Made by a program: the position numbers and the translations under genes. The notes beneath the pieces were generated by a model. It saw only the letters and a list, made by a program, of their open reading frames with translations, was not told the origin of the DNA and did not search any database. A DNA stretch of 9,576 bases, taken from contig JAHWLC010000025.1 of assembly GCA_019347585.1 (NCBI GenBank), positions 1 to 9,576 on the forward strand, written 5' to 3'. Source of the stretch: Actinomycetota bacterium. Its GTDB lineage: Bacteria > Actinomycetota > Acidimicrobiia > Spongiisociales > ZC4RG35. Position 1 is the stretch's first letter, and each line of letters starts with the position of its first letter. Of this stretch, positions 1-9,576 are shown piece by piece.

Positions 1-185
1 GTGTGGGGGGGGGGGTTTAACCCCAGTTCCGCGGGCACGGGTTGGTGTGGTTTGCCCCCCCCCCCGGGCCACATTGGTGGGTGCCCCCCGGCCCCCGGGG
101 CGGGGGCGGGGTTTTTACTTTTGGGGGGGTGTGGGGCCGGGCCCCGGGTGGGGGGGGGTGGGTAGTGTAACGGGGCCCGGGTCCC
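1..185. other. Low-complexity G/C-run sequence at window edge, probably assembly artefact
   Basis: This stretch is made of homopolymer runs: 11 G at 5-15, 11 C at 55-65, and further long G runs near 121-130 and 149-158. It contains only about 10 A in the first 180 bases, which is unlike the rest of the window, where all four bases appear in normal coding proportions. No reading frame here resembles a protein. I read it as low-quality sequence at a contig end rather than biology, although the abrupt change to normal sequence near 185 could also mark a real low-complexity tract. The short ORF in this region was not called. Confidence 0.6.
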
Positions 186-324
186 ACGACACTTGGCGCG
201 GGATCGCTCGCCGAATGCGATCTCGTGATCTTGAGAGCCCTCCCACGGCAGCGAGCATAGCCGTTCGCACCGGGCCGTCTCGACCAGGACCGGCTGTCGG
301 GTTAGGTTCCGCACTCGAAGCTCG
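186..324. other. Non-coding stretch upstream of the first gene
   Basis: Normal-looking sequence resumes here and runs to the first start codon at 325. No coding region is supported. A reverse-strand frame starts with ATG at 258-256 and reads toward the left edge, but its third-position G+C is visibly lower than in the real genes and it runs into the low-complexity tract, so I do not call it. The only structure I can support is a possible promoter at 280-308. Confidence 0.5.
280..308 (+). promoter_or_regulatory. Possible sigma-70-type promoter for the GNAT-synthetase gene
   Basis: TCGACC at 280-285 matches four of six bases of the TTGACA -35 box. It is followed after 17 bases by TAGGTT at 303-308, which fits the actinobacterial TANNNT -10 pattern. 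Transcription would start near 315, leaving a leader of about 10 bases before the ATG at 325. No good Shine-Dalgarno sequence lies before that ATG (only GAAG at 317-320), which agrees with a very short leader. The call rests on pattern matching alone. Confidence 0.35.
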
Positions 325-3057
325 ATGGCCGCCTATCCCTCCGAATACCAGCTCGACATAGTCCTCAGCGACGGCGGGACCGCTCATGTCCGGCCGATCA
401 GGCCCGACGACCCCCCGCTGGTCCGGTCCATGTTCGAGCGGCTGGGCCCCGAATCGCGCTACTTCCGCTTCTTCAAGGTGAAGAAGACGCTCAGCGACGA
501 CGAGCTGCGGCGTTTCACCAAGGTCGACTACGAGGACCGGATGGCGCTGCTCGCCGAGATCGGCGGCGAGATGGTCGCCCTCGCCAGTTACGACCGCGAG
601 CCCGGCGAGGACGTGGCCGAGGTGGCGTTCGCCGTGGTCGACCAGCATCAGGGGAGGGGCTTGGGCACCAAGCTGCTCGAGCTGCTCACCAACCACGCCC
701 GCACCCGCGGCATCGGGGGATTCCGGGCCTACGTGCTCGGGGAGAACAGTCAGATGATGCGGGTCTTCCGCAACTCGGGGTACGAGCTGACCCGTACCAT
801 CGAGGACGGGGTCTACACCGTCGACTTCCCGGTCTCCGAGAGCAAGGGGTCGGCCGCCGCCGCCGAGGAGCGGGAGCGGAGGGCGGTGACCGCCTCGCTG
901 CTGCCGCTCTTCTTCCCCCGCTCGGTCGCCGTCATCGGCGCATCCAGCGACCCCACCTCGATCGGGGGGATGCTGTTCGCCAACCTGCTCTCCGAGGGGT
1001 TCACCGGGCCGGTGTACCCGGTCAACCCGACGGCGAAGGTGATCCGCTCGGTGAAGGCGTATCCCACGGTGAACGACGTCCCCGATGTGGTCGACCTGGC
1101 GTTCATCGTGGTGCCGCGGCTCTTCGTCGTCGGGGTCGCCAAACAGTGCGCCGAGAAAGGAGTCCGGGGCATCGTGGTCATCTCCGCCGGGTTCAGCGAG
1201 ACAGGGGAGGCGGGGGCCGCACTGGAGCGGGAGCTGATGGAGGTGGTGCGGGGCTCGGGGATGCGGATGGTCGGCCCCAACTGCATGGGGCTGTTGAACA
1301 CGGCGGCTTCGGTGCGTCTCAACGGCACCTTCGCCCCGGTGTACCCGCCGGCGGGCAATGTCGCCATGTCCAGCCAGTCGGGGGCGCTGGGCATCGCCAT
1401 CCTCGACTACGCGACGCGCAACAGCATCGGCATCTCCCAGTTCATCTCCGTGGGGAACAAGGCCGACGTCAGCGGTAACGACCTCATCTTGGCCTGGGAG
1501 GACGACCCGGCCACCGATGTCATCACCCTCTACCTGGAGTCGTTCGGCAACCCGCGCAAGTTCTCCCGGCTGGCCAGGCGGATCGGGCGAAGCAAGCCGA
1601 TAGTCGCAGTCAAGTCGGGGCGCACCGCGGCGGGGAGCCGGGCGGCGTCGTCGCACACCGGCGCGCTGGCATCCTCGGACATCGCGGTCGATGCCCTGTT
1701 CCGCCAGGCCGGGGTGATCAGAGTGGACACCATCGAGGAGCTGTTCGACGCGGCGAACCTCCTCGCCAACCAGCCCGTGCCCGCCGGGGACCGGGTTGGG
1801 ATCGTGACCAACGCCGGGGGCCCCGGGATCATGGCGGCAGACGCCTTGGAGGCCAGCGGCCTTCGTCTCCCCGACCTCAGCGAGGAGCTGCGCAGCGAGA
1901 TCGGCAAGAAGCTGCCCGCGGCGGCCTCGACGCGAAATCCGGTGGACCTGATCGCCGCGGGCGGCCCCGAGGAGTTCGCGCACGCCACCGCTCTCCTCCT
2001 CGAGTCGGGGGAGGTCGACTCGGTCATGGCGATCTACGTGCCCACCTCGCCGCAGGGCGCCGGCGAGGTGGCCGCCGCACTGGCGAGATGCCAGCGGGGA
2101 TATGCCGGTGAGGTCGCCCTGCTCTCGGTGTTCATGCGGGACGGAGCGGGCCGATCCCTGGCCGGTGCGGAAGGGATGCGGTCGATCCCCACCTACACCT
2201 TCCCCGAGGCGGCCGCCCTCGCCCTGTCCCGGGCGGTGAACCACGGGGAGTGGAGGCAGCGCGACCCGGGGACCGAGCTCGAGTTGGGCGACGATGCCGC
2301 GGCCGGGATCAGGGGGGTCATCGATGCCGCCGTGGAGCGACTCGGCCCGGAGGGGGGATGGCTGCAGCCCGGCGAGGTGGAAACGTGCCTGCGGTCGGCC
2401 GGCCTCACGGTCCCCGATTCCAGGTTGGCTGGAAGCGCCGAGGAGGCCGTCGAGGCGGCCGCCGACATCGGGGGCCCGGTGGTGGTCAAGGTGCTCTCGG
2501 AGTCGGCCCTGCACAAGTCGGACGTGGGCGGGGTCGTACTCGGGGTCCACGGAGAGTCCGAGGTGGCGGAGGCGTACCAGGCGGTGACCTCCGCCGTCGA
2601 GGATCCCGAAGGGGCCCTGGTGCAGGAACTCGTCGAAGGGGGGCACGAGGTCCTCATCGGGATGACTCTCGACCCCACTTTCGGCCCCCTGGTGGCCTTC
2701 GGTATGGGCGGGGTCTACGTGGAGCTTCTCGGCGACGTCTCCTTCCGCATCCATCCGATAACCGACACCGACGCTGTCGAGATGGTGACCGAGACCAAGG
2801 GCTTCAAGCTGCTCCTCGGCTATCGGAATCAGCCGCCTGGCGACATCGAGGCGGTGGAGCGGGCCTTGCAGCAGGTGTCCGCCCTCATCGACATCGCGCC
2901 AGAGCTTGCGGAGATGGACCTCAACCCGGTCAAGGTCCTGGAGCCGGGCGAGGGGGTGCGCGTCCTGGACGCCAGGATGCGGGTGGCCGCTGTTGCACCG
3001 GAGAAGAGCCCGGCGATGCGGGACCTGCCCGGAGTGGCGACCAAGCCACCGGTCTAG
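325..3057 (+). CDS. GNAT acetyltransferase fused to NDP-forming acyl-CoA synthetase (type II Pat-like protein lysine acyltransferase)
   Basis: The 910-residue cytoplasmic protein has a GNAT domain first (about residues 8-170), with the acetyl-CoA pyrophosphate loop QGRGLG at 109-114 and Glu99 where Pat-type enzymes carry the general base. A charged Ala/Glu linker follows (about 171-190). Next come a CoA-binding Rossmann domain (about 196-330, VAVIGAS), a succinyl-CoA-ligase-like domain (about 345-640) and an ATP-grasp domain (about 675-885, with HKSDVGGV at 730-737). SSHTGALAS at 442-450 keeps His444, the position phosphorylated in ADP-forming acetyl-CoA synthetases. Salmonella Pat has GNAT at the C-terminus; the order here matches the type II enzymes known from Streptomyces. 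Such proteins acetylate lysines, often on AMP-forming acyl-CoA synthetases. Because the synthetase histidines remain, acyl-CoA/ATP interconversion is also possible. The ATG at 325 is the first start before the GNAT fold. An enoyl-CoA hydratase follows 10 bases downstream. The family call is firm; substrate and target are unknown. Confidence 0.9.
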   Translation: MAAYPSEYQLDIVLSDGGTAHVRPIRPDDPPLVRSMFERLGPESRYFRFFKVKKTLSDDELRRFTKVDYEDRMALLAEIGGEMVALASYDREPGEDVAEVAFAVVDQHQGRGLGTKLLELLTNHARTRGIGGFRAYVLGENSQMMRVFRNSGYELTRTIEDGVYTVDFPVSESKGSAAAAEERERRAVTASLLPLFFPRSVAVIGASSDPTSIGGMLFANLLSEGFTGPVYPVNPTAKVIRSVKAYPTVNDVPDVVDLAFIVVPRLFVVGVAKQCAEKGVRGIVVISAGFSETGEAGAALERELMEVVRGSGMRMVGPNCMGLLNTAASVRLNGTFAPVYPPAGNVAMSSQSGALGIAILDYATRNSIGISQFISVGNKADVSGNDLILAWEDDPATDVITLYLESFGNPRKFSRLARRIGRSKPIVAVKSGRTAAGSRAASSHTGALASSDIAVDALFRQAGVIRVDTIEELFDAANLLANQPVPAGDRVGIVTNAGGPGIMAADALEASGLRLPDLSEELRSEIGKKLPAAASTRNPVDLIAAGGPEEFAHATALLLESGEVDSVMAIYVPTSPQGAGEVAAALARCQRGYAGEVALLSVFMRDGAGRSLAGAEGMRSIPTYTFPEAAALALSRAVNHGEWRQRDPGTELELGDDAAAGIRGVIDAAVERLGPEGGWLQPGEVETCLRSAGLTVPDSRLAGSAEEAVEAAADIGGPVVVKVLSESALHKSDVGGVVLGVHGESEVAEAYQAVTSAVEDPEGALVQELVEGGHEVLIGMTLDPTFGPLVAFGMGGVYVELLGDVSFRIHPITDTDAVEMVTETKGFKLLLGYRNQPPGDIEAVERALQQVSALIDIAPELAEMDLNPVKVLEPGEGVRVLDARMRVAAVAPEKSPAMRDLPGVATKPPV

Positions 3058-3067
3058 ATTCAGGCAG

Positions 3068-3835
3068 ATGGAATTCGTAGATCTGTCCGTCGATGGGGCG
3101 GTGGCGCTGGTGCGCCTCGACCGCCCGCCGGTCAACGCCCTCTCCAATCAGATGGCCGGCGAGCTGGAGACAGCCTTCACCGAGTGCCGCGACCAGGCGA
3201 TCAGGTCGGTCGTGGTGACCGGCCAGCCCCACTTCGCCGCGGGCGCCGACATCAAGGGGTTCAAGCAGACCTTCGACTCGGGGAGCAGGGAGCGCACCGC
3301 TTGGGCCCTGGCCGAGGCCATCGAGGTGTTGGAGGGTCTGGCCAAGCCGACCATCGCCGCCGTCCATGGCTACGCCCTGGGAGGAGGGTGCGAGCTCTCG
3401 CTGGGTTGCGACTTTCGCTACATGGCCACCGACGCCAAGATCGGCCAGCCGGAGATCCTGCTCGGGATCATCCCCGGCGCGGGGGGGACGCAGCGTCTGC
3501 AGCGTCTCATCGGCTTCCAAAGGGCCAAGGAGCTGGTGTTCACCGGCCGCCAGGTGGGGGCGGAGGAGGCCTTGGAGTTCGGATATGCCGACAAGATCGC
3601 CCCTCCCGAGGAGCTCCTCGACCTCGCCCTGGCCGACGCGGCCGATTGGGCGACCAAGCCGACCGTGGCCCTGGGCGCGGCCAAACGAGCCCTGGCCGAG
3701 GGCAGGGGCCGGCCCCTCGACGAGGCGATGCGGATCGAGCAGGAAGCCTTTCAGGAATCCTTCGCCACCGACGACGCCGTGGAGGGCGTGACCGCCTTCG
3801 TGGAGAAGCGGGAGCCCGGCTTCAAGGGGAGCTGA
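3068..3835 (+). CDS. Enoyl-CoA hydratase (crotonase family)
   Basis: The 255-residue protein would hydrate trans-2-enoyl-CoA to 3-hydroxyacyl-CoA, as in beta-oxidation or a related acyl-CoA pathway. The crotonase fold is complete: the oxyanion-hole segments are AAGADIK (57-63) and ALGGGCEL (103-110). Both catalytic glutamates of mammalian enoyl-CoA hydratase are kept, Glu109 in GGGCEL and Glu129 in GQPEILLG, 20 residues apart as expected. IPGAGGTQRL (135-144) and the C-terminal FVEKREPGFKG also match the hydratase group, so an isomerase or dehalogenase is less likely. The ATG at 3068 begins the beta-strand typical of the family; the same frame is open further upstream but only as a shadow of the preceding gene. 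The start has only a weak AGG at 3062-3064. The gap of 10 bases suggests co-transcription with the GNAT-synthetase gene. Chain-length preference cannot be read from sequence. Confidence 0.93.
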   Translation: MEFVDLSVDGAVALVRLDRPPVNALSNQMAGELETAFTECRDQAIRSVVVTGQPHFAAGADIKGFKQTFDSGSRERTAWALAEAIEVLEGLAKPTIAAVHGYALGGGCELSLGCDFRYMATDAKIGQPEILLGIIPGAGGTQRLQRLIGFQRAKELVFTGRQVGAEEALEFGYADKIAPPEELLDLALADAADWATKPTVALGAAKRALAEGRGRPLDEAMRIEQEAFQESFATDDAVEGVTAFVEKREPGFKGS

Positions 3836-3849
3836 TCACGGGGCGGAGC

Positions 3850-3897
3850 TTCCTGTGAGGTTTTTCGCCGTATAGCTCGCAATTATCCTCACAGGAA
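3850..3897. repeat. Perfect 11-bp inverted repeat around the start region of the cysteine desulfurase gene
   Basis: TTCCTGTGAGG at 3850-3860 is exactly complementary to CCTCACAGGAA at 3887-3897, with a 26-base AT-richer spacer. The right arm ends one base before the ATG at 3899 and contains AGGA (3893-3896), the only Shine-Dalgarno-like sequence there. As RNA it would form a stem hiding the start region. As DNA it would be two half-sites about 37 bp apart, centre to centre, around a possible promoter. No U-run follows, so it is not a standard terminator. Confidence 0.7.
3884..3889 (+). promoter_or_regulatory. Possible -10 box for the cysteine desulfurase operon
   Basis: TATCCT fits TANNNT and lies 9 bases before the ATG at 3899, so a transcript started from it would be leaderless or nearly so. 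The -35 position (about 3861-3866, TTTTTC) matches poorly. TATAGC at 3871-3876 is an alternative -10. The box overlaps the right arm of the inverted repeat, so a protein bound to that arm would block it. Confidence 0.3.
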
Positions 3898-3898
3898 C

Positions 3899-5025
3899 AT
3901 GTACCTCGACCACGCCGCGACCACGCCGACGCGTCCCGAGGTGGTGGCGGCGATGGAGCCGTTCGCCTCGGATGTGTTCGGCAACTCCTCCGGGATCCAC
4001 GGGGTCTCCCGGCGCGCCAAGAACGCCCTGGAGGAGGCACGAGAGCGCGCCGCCGTCGTCATCGGGGCACGCCCGATCGAGATCGTCTTCACCTCGGGCG
4101 GCACCGAATCGGACAACCTCGCCCTCAAGGGCGCGGCATTCAACTCCTCGCCGAGACGCGGGGTGGTCACCGCCGCCACCGAGCACGAGGCCGTTCTGGA
4201 GACCGCCGATTTCCTGAAGCGGATCGGGATGCCCGTCACGATTGTCGGTGTCGACGCCGAAGGCCGGGTGTCACCGGAGGAGATGGCAGCGGCCGTGACC
4301 GGCGAAACCGCTGTCGTGTCGGTGATGCTGGTCAACAACGAGACCGGGACGGTGCAGCCGGTGATAGAGATCGCCAGGGCGGTGAAGGAGGCCGACCCCG
4401 ATGCATTGGTCCACACCGACGCGGTGCAGGCTTTCAATTCCATCGACGTCGACGTGGAGGAGCTCGGAGTGGACATGCTCTCGCTCAGCGGCCACAAGTT
4501 CGGCGGGCCCAAGGGTTGCGGGCTGCTCTTCGTCCGGGAGGGCACCACTCTCGAGCCGGTGCAGCACGGGGGTGGCCAGGAGCTGGGCCGCCGCTCCGGC
4601 ACCCACGACGTCGCCGGGGCCGTGGGGCTGGTAGCCGCGATGGAGCTGGCCGCGGCCGACCGGGAGCGCTTCCGCCTGGAGATCGGTGCCATCCGCGACG
4701 AGTTCACCCGTCTGCTCCGCGAGGGGGTGGAGGACGCGGCCCCCAACACTCCCCCCGAGGGCAGATCCCCCCACCACCTCAATATCCGCTTCCCCGGGGT
4801 CAGCGGCCAGATCCTGCTGATGCGTCTCGATCAGGCCGGTGTCGCCGCATCGGCCGGCTCGGCATGCCAGTCGGGCGCCGCCACCGTGTCCCATGTCCTC
4901 GAGGCGATGGGTCTGGGCCCGGACGAGGCCAGGGAATGCGTCCGGTTCACTTTCGGGTGGACCAGCACCGGCGACGAAGCGGAGGTCGCGGCGAAGACGG
5001 TGGTCGAGCTGGCAGGGGAGCTGAG

Positions 5026-5029
<4 letters not shown>
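3899..5029 (+). CDS. Cysteine desulfurase (NifS/IscS family), probable sulfur donor for MnmA
   Basis: The 376-residue PLP enzyme takes sulfur from L-cysteine as an enzyme-bound persulfide and releases alanine. The N-terminus MYLDHAATTP is the family signature. Visible active-site residues are His96 (TEHEAV), Asp174 and Gln177 (HTDAVQ), the PLP lysine Lys200 in SGHKFGG, and the persulfide cysteine Cys323 in SAGSACQSGA. The gene overlaps mnmA by four bases (ATGA), the usual sign of a desulfurase dedicated to tRNA thiolation; Bacillus YrvO-MnmA is a known pair of this kind. It could also supply iron-sulfur assembly, since no other sulfur acceptor such as a scaffold protein is in the window. The ATG at 3899 is the only start compatible with the conserved N-terminus. 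It lies just after an inverted repeat and a possible near-leaderless promoter, so this gene probably heads the operon. Not named iscS because its partner choice is inferred. Confidence 0.93.
5014..5020 (+). promoter_or_regulatory. Ribosome binding site for mnmA
   Basis: AGGGGAG ends five bases before the ATG at 5026 and lies inside the last codons of the cysteine desulfurase. It is the clearest Shine-Dalgarno sequence among the starts I examined, and it decides for the ATG at 5026 over the open upstream frame. Confidence 0.6.
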
Positions 5030-8854
<3,825 letters not shown>

Positions 8855-8871
8855 GGCGAACCCGAACCTCC

Positions 8872-8903
8872 GGTAGTTAGGCTCGTATCCGGGCCTAACT
8901 ACC
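8872..8903. terminator. Hairpin between convergent genes, probable bidirectional terminator
   Basis: GGTAGTTAGGC (8872-8882) pairs perfectly with GCCTAACTACC (8893-8903). One G-T wobble and one further C-G pair extend it to a 13-bp stem with a six-base loop. It lies 17 bases after the ligA stop and 35 bases from the stop of the reverse-strand gene. No T-run follows on either strand, as is common for actinobacterial terminators. Confidence 0.7.
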
Positions 8904-8938
8904 TCGAGAAAACCCCGCCCCCCCTCAGGTTTCACTGG

Positions 8939-9328
8939 TCACCCGACCCGGAACGTCCACTCGAAGGACCCCCGGTCGGGGAGGCCCGTGTAGGTGTCCC
9001 AGACTATTCGGACCGTGTGCTCTCCAGGGGCCCACTGTTGGATGGTGGGGTGCGTCGGACTCGGGGACCAGCGATAGACCCCGGTCGCCTCCACGAAGCT
9101 GGCGTCGGTCACCGGCCAGCCGTCCACGAAGATCTCGGCGGCATAGCCCACCTCGAGATCGATCTCGAGCGTGGTCTGCGGGGGCACCAGGTCCCCGGGG
9201 CTGGGGCTCACCGACTCGACGGGGGCGGGCAGCTCGACCGACTCGCCTTCCCTGGAGAGGGCGACCCCCAGGGCGATGGCGGCCACCGCCACCAGGGCGA
9301 GACCGAGGTAGATCAGCCGGTAAGGCAT
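8939..9328 (-). CDS. Small membrane-anchored extracytoplasmic protein, function unknown
   Basis: I do not recognise this gene. The 129-residue product starts with a hydrophobic segment (about residues 5-24, rich in Leu, Ala and Val) that would be a signal anchor or uncleaved signal peptide. A Pro/Ser/Glu-rich linker follows (about 28-50), then a compact domain (about 50-129) of alternating beta-strand-like segments with several tryptophans, such as IFVDGWPV (66-73), VYRWSPS (84-90) and SFEWTFRVG (121-129). The pattern resembles an immunoglobulin-like beta-sandwich on the outside of the membrane, which is inference. The frame is open upstream to 9520, but the ATG at 9328 is chosen because it begins the hydrophobic segment and the upstream part would lie antisense to the divergent gene. 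There is no Shine-Dalgarno sequence; a TACGGT box lies 8 bases upstream. It runs convergent to ligA and divergent from the gene at 9359. Confidence 0.75.
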   Translation of the reverse strand: MPYRLIYLGLALVAVAAIALGVALSREGESVELPAPVESVSPSPGDLVPPQTTLEIDLEVGYAAEIFVDGWPVTDASFVEATGVYRWSPSPTHPTIQQWAPGEHTVRIVWDTYTGLPDRGSFEWTFRVG

Positions 9329-9336
9329 CGCCGGGC

Positions 9337-9342
9337 ACCGTA
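9337..9342 (-). promoter_or_regulatory. Possible -10 box for the reverse-strand anchored protein
   Basis: Read on the minus strand this is TACGGT, fitting TANNNT, and it ends 8 bases before the ATG at 9328. That spacing suggests a leaderless or near-leaderless transcript, in line with the absence of a Shine-Dalgarno sequence. No -35 box is evident. Confidence 0.3.
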
Positions 9343-9346
9343 GCCG

Positions 9347-9352
9347 TAGCCT
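9347..9352 (+). promoter_or_regulatory. Possible leaderless promoter -10 box for the divergent right-edge gene
   Basis: TAGCCT fits TANNNT and ends six bases before the GTG at 9359, which is the spacing expected when transcription begins at the start codon itself. It lies only four bases from the minus-strand -10 box, so the two promoters would be back to back. The first bases of this box form an in-frame stop (TAG at 9347), making GTG at 9359 the first available start of that frame. Confidence 0.4.
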
Positions 9353-9358
9353 GTCTTT

Positions 9359-9576
9359 GTGGAGGAAGTCGAGGAGCGTCTCGCCGAGATCTACGGAGCC
9401 CGGAAGTGGATACTGACCAACACCACCTCTGCGGGGATGCCGCGCCTGGTGAAAACCATCAGCGACTGGACGGCCACTGAGCTGTTCAGCCGGTTTCGGC
9501 CTCTTCGTGCTCGTGATCACTTTGGCCGTCCTGTTCGGCGAGCTTGGCCCGGGACGACGTTGACGTCGAGGAGGAG
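9359..9576 (+). CDS. Partial gene of unknown function with apparent frameshift, cut by the window end
   Basis: I do not recognise this product. From the GTG at 9359 the frame reads an acidic helix-like start (EEVEERLAEIYGARKW) and continues to about TATELFS near 9490. In that frame the rest becomes Arg-rich and unlike a protein. In another frame, from 9492, a clear hydrophobic segment appears (GFGLFVLVITLAVLFG, 9492-9539), which would be a membrane helix following directly on. Dropping one base near 9488-9492 joins the two. That frame then stops at 9561, and dropping one more base in the CCCGGG at 9548-9553 would give an acidic tail instead. Two single-base excesses close to the edge point to sequencing errors more than to a real pseudogene. 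Likely a small protein with a cytoplasmic N-terminus and a membrane helix. ATG at 9437 is an alternative start. Confidence 0.45.
   Translation, partial: MEEVEERLAEIYGARKWILTNTTSAGMPRLVKTISDWTATELFSRFRPLRARDHFGRPVRRAWPGTTLTSRR

Noticed and set aside
115..258. Possible divergent gene starting at ATG 258 on the minus strand
   Set aside because: Third-position G+C is lower than in the real genes, there is no start signal, and it runs into the artefact-like tract. A truncated real gene cannot be excluded.
115..3147. A 1010-codon reverse-strand open frame antisense to the GNAT-synthetase gene
   Set aside because: Its translation is rich in His, Arg, Gly and Asp with no domain, typical of the strand opposite a high-GC gene. 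The forward frame has clear conserved motifs over the whole length.
3850..3897. CRP- or LacI-type operator suggested by TGTGAG and CTCACA
   Set aside because: The half-sites are about 30 bases apart, far more than a single dimer of those families spans.
9329..9520. A longer N-terminus (64 extra residues) for the minus-strand protein
   Set aside because: The extension has no signal-like or domain-like character, precedes a clean hydrophobic anchor, and would lie antisense to the divergent gene.

Overview
The window reads as about 9.4 kb of high-GC bacterial chromosome, most likely from an actinobacterium and possibly one close to Acidimicrobiia. The evidence is strong G/C preference at third codon positions, an N-terminal GNAT domain fused to an ADP-forming acyl-CoA synthetase (a layout known from actinobacteria), a cysteine desulfurase-mnmA-ligA gene order like that of actinobacteria, few Shine-Dalgarno sites and several TANNNT -10 boxes next to start codons. 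The taxonomic call is inference. Both ends look like the ends of an assembled contig: the first ~185 bases are long G and C runs with almost no A, and the last ~100 bases carry an apparent frameshift.

Layout. 1-324: low-complexity, probably artefactual sequence, then a short non-coding stretch with a possible promoter. 325-3057 (+): 910-residue fusion of a GNAT acetyltransferase with an NDP-forming acyl-CoA synthetase. 3068-3835 (+): enoyl-CoA hydratase, 10 bases behind it and probably in the same operon. 3836-3898: an AT-richer intergenic region with a perfect 11-bp inverted repeat ending one base before the next start codon. 3899-8854 (+): a tight four-gene block of cysteine desulfurase, mnmA, a class I SAM methyltransferase and ligA, with each junction overlapping (ATGA, TGATG, ATGA). 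8855-8938: convergent gap with a strong hairpin. 8939-9328 (-): small membrane-anchored extracytoplasmic protein of unknown function. 9359-9576 (+): beginning of a divergent gene cut by the window end.

How the genes fit together. The first two genes point to acyl-CoA metabolism and probably to lysine acylation control of CoA-dependent enzymes. In the second block, the cysteine desulfurase is the obvious sulfur donor for MnmA, which makes 2-thiouridine at tRNA position 34. The methyltransferase and the NAD-dependent DNA ligase are translationally coupled to them, so stoichiometry is probably linked although the functions differ.

I found no CRISPR array, tRNA, rRNA, transposase or phage gene, and nothing that looks like a new multi-gene system. 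The points most worth checking are the inverted repeat before the cysteine desulfurase, the active-site state of the GNAT-synthetase fusion, the uncharacterised methyltransferase inside the mnmA-ligA block, and the divergent gene pair at the right edge.
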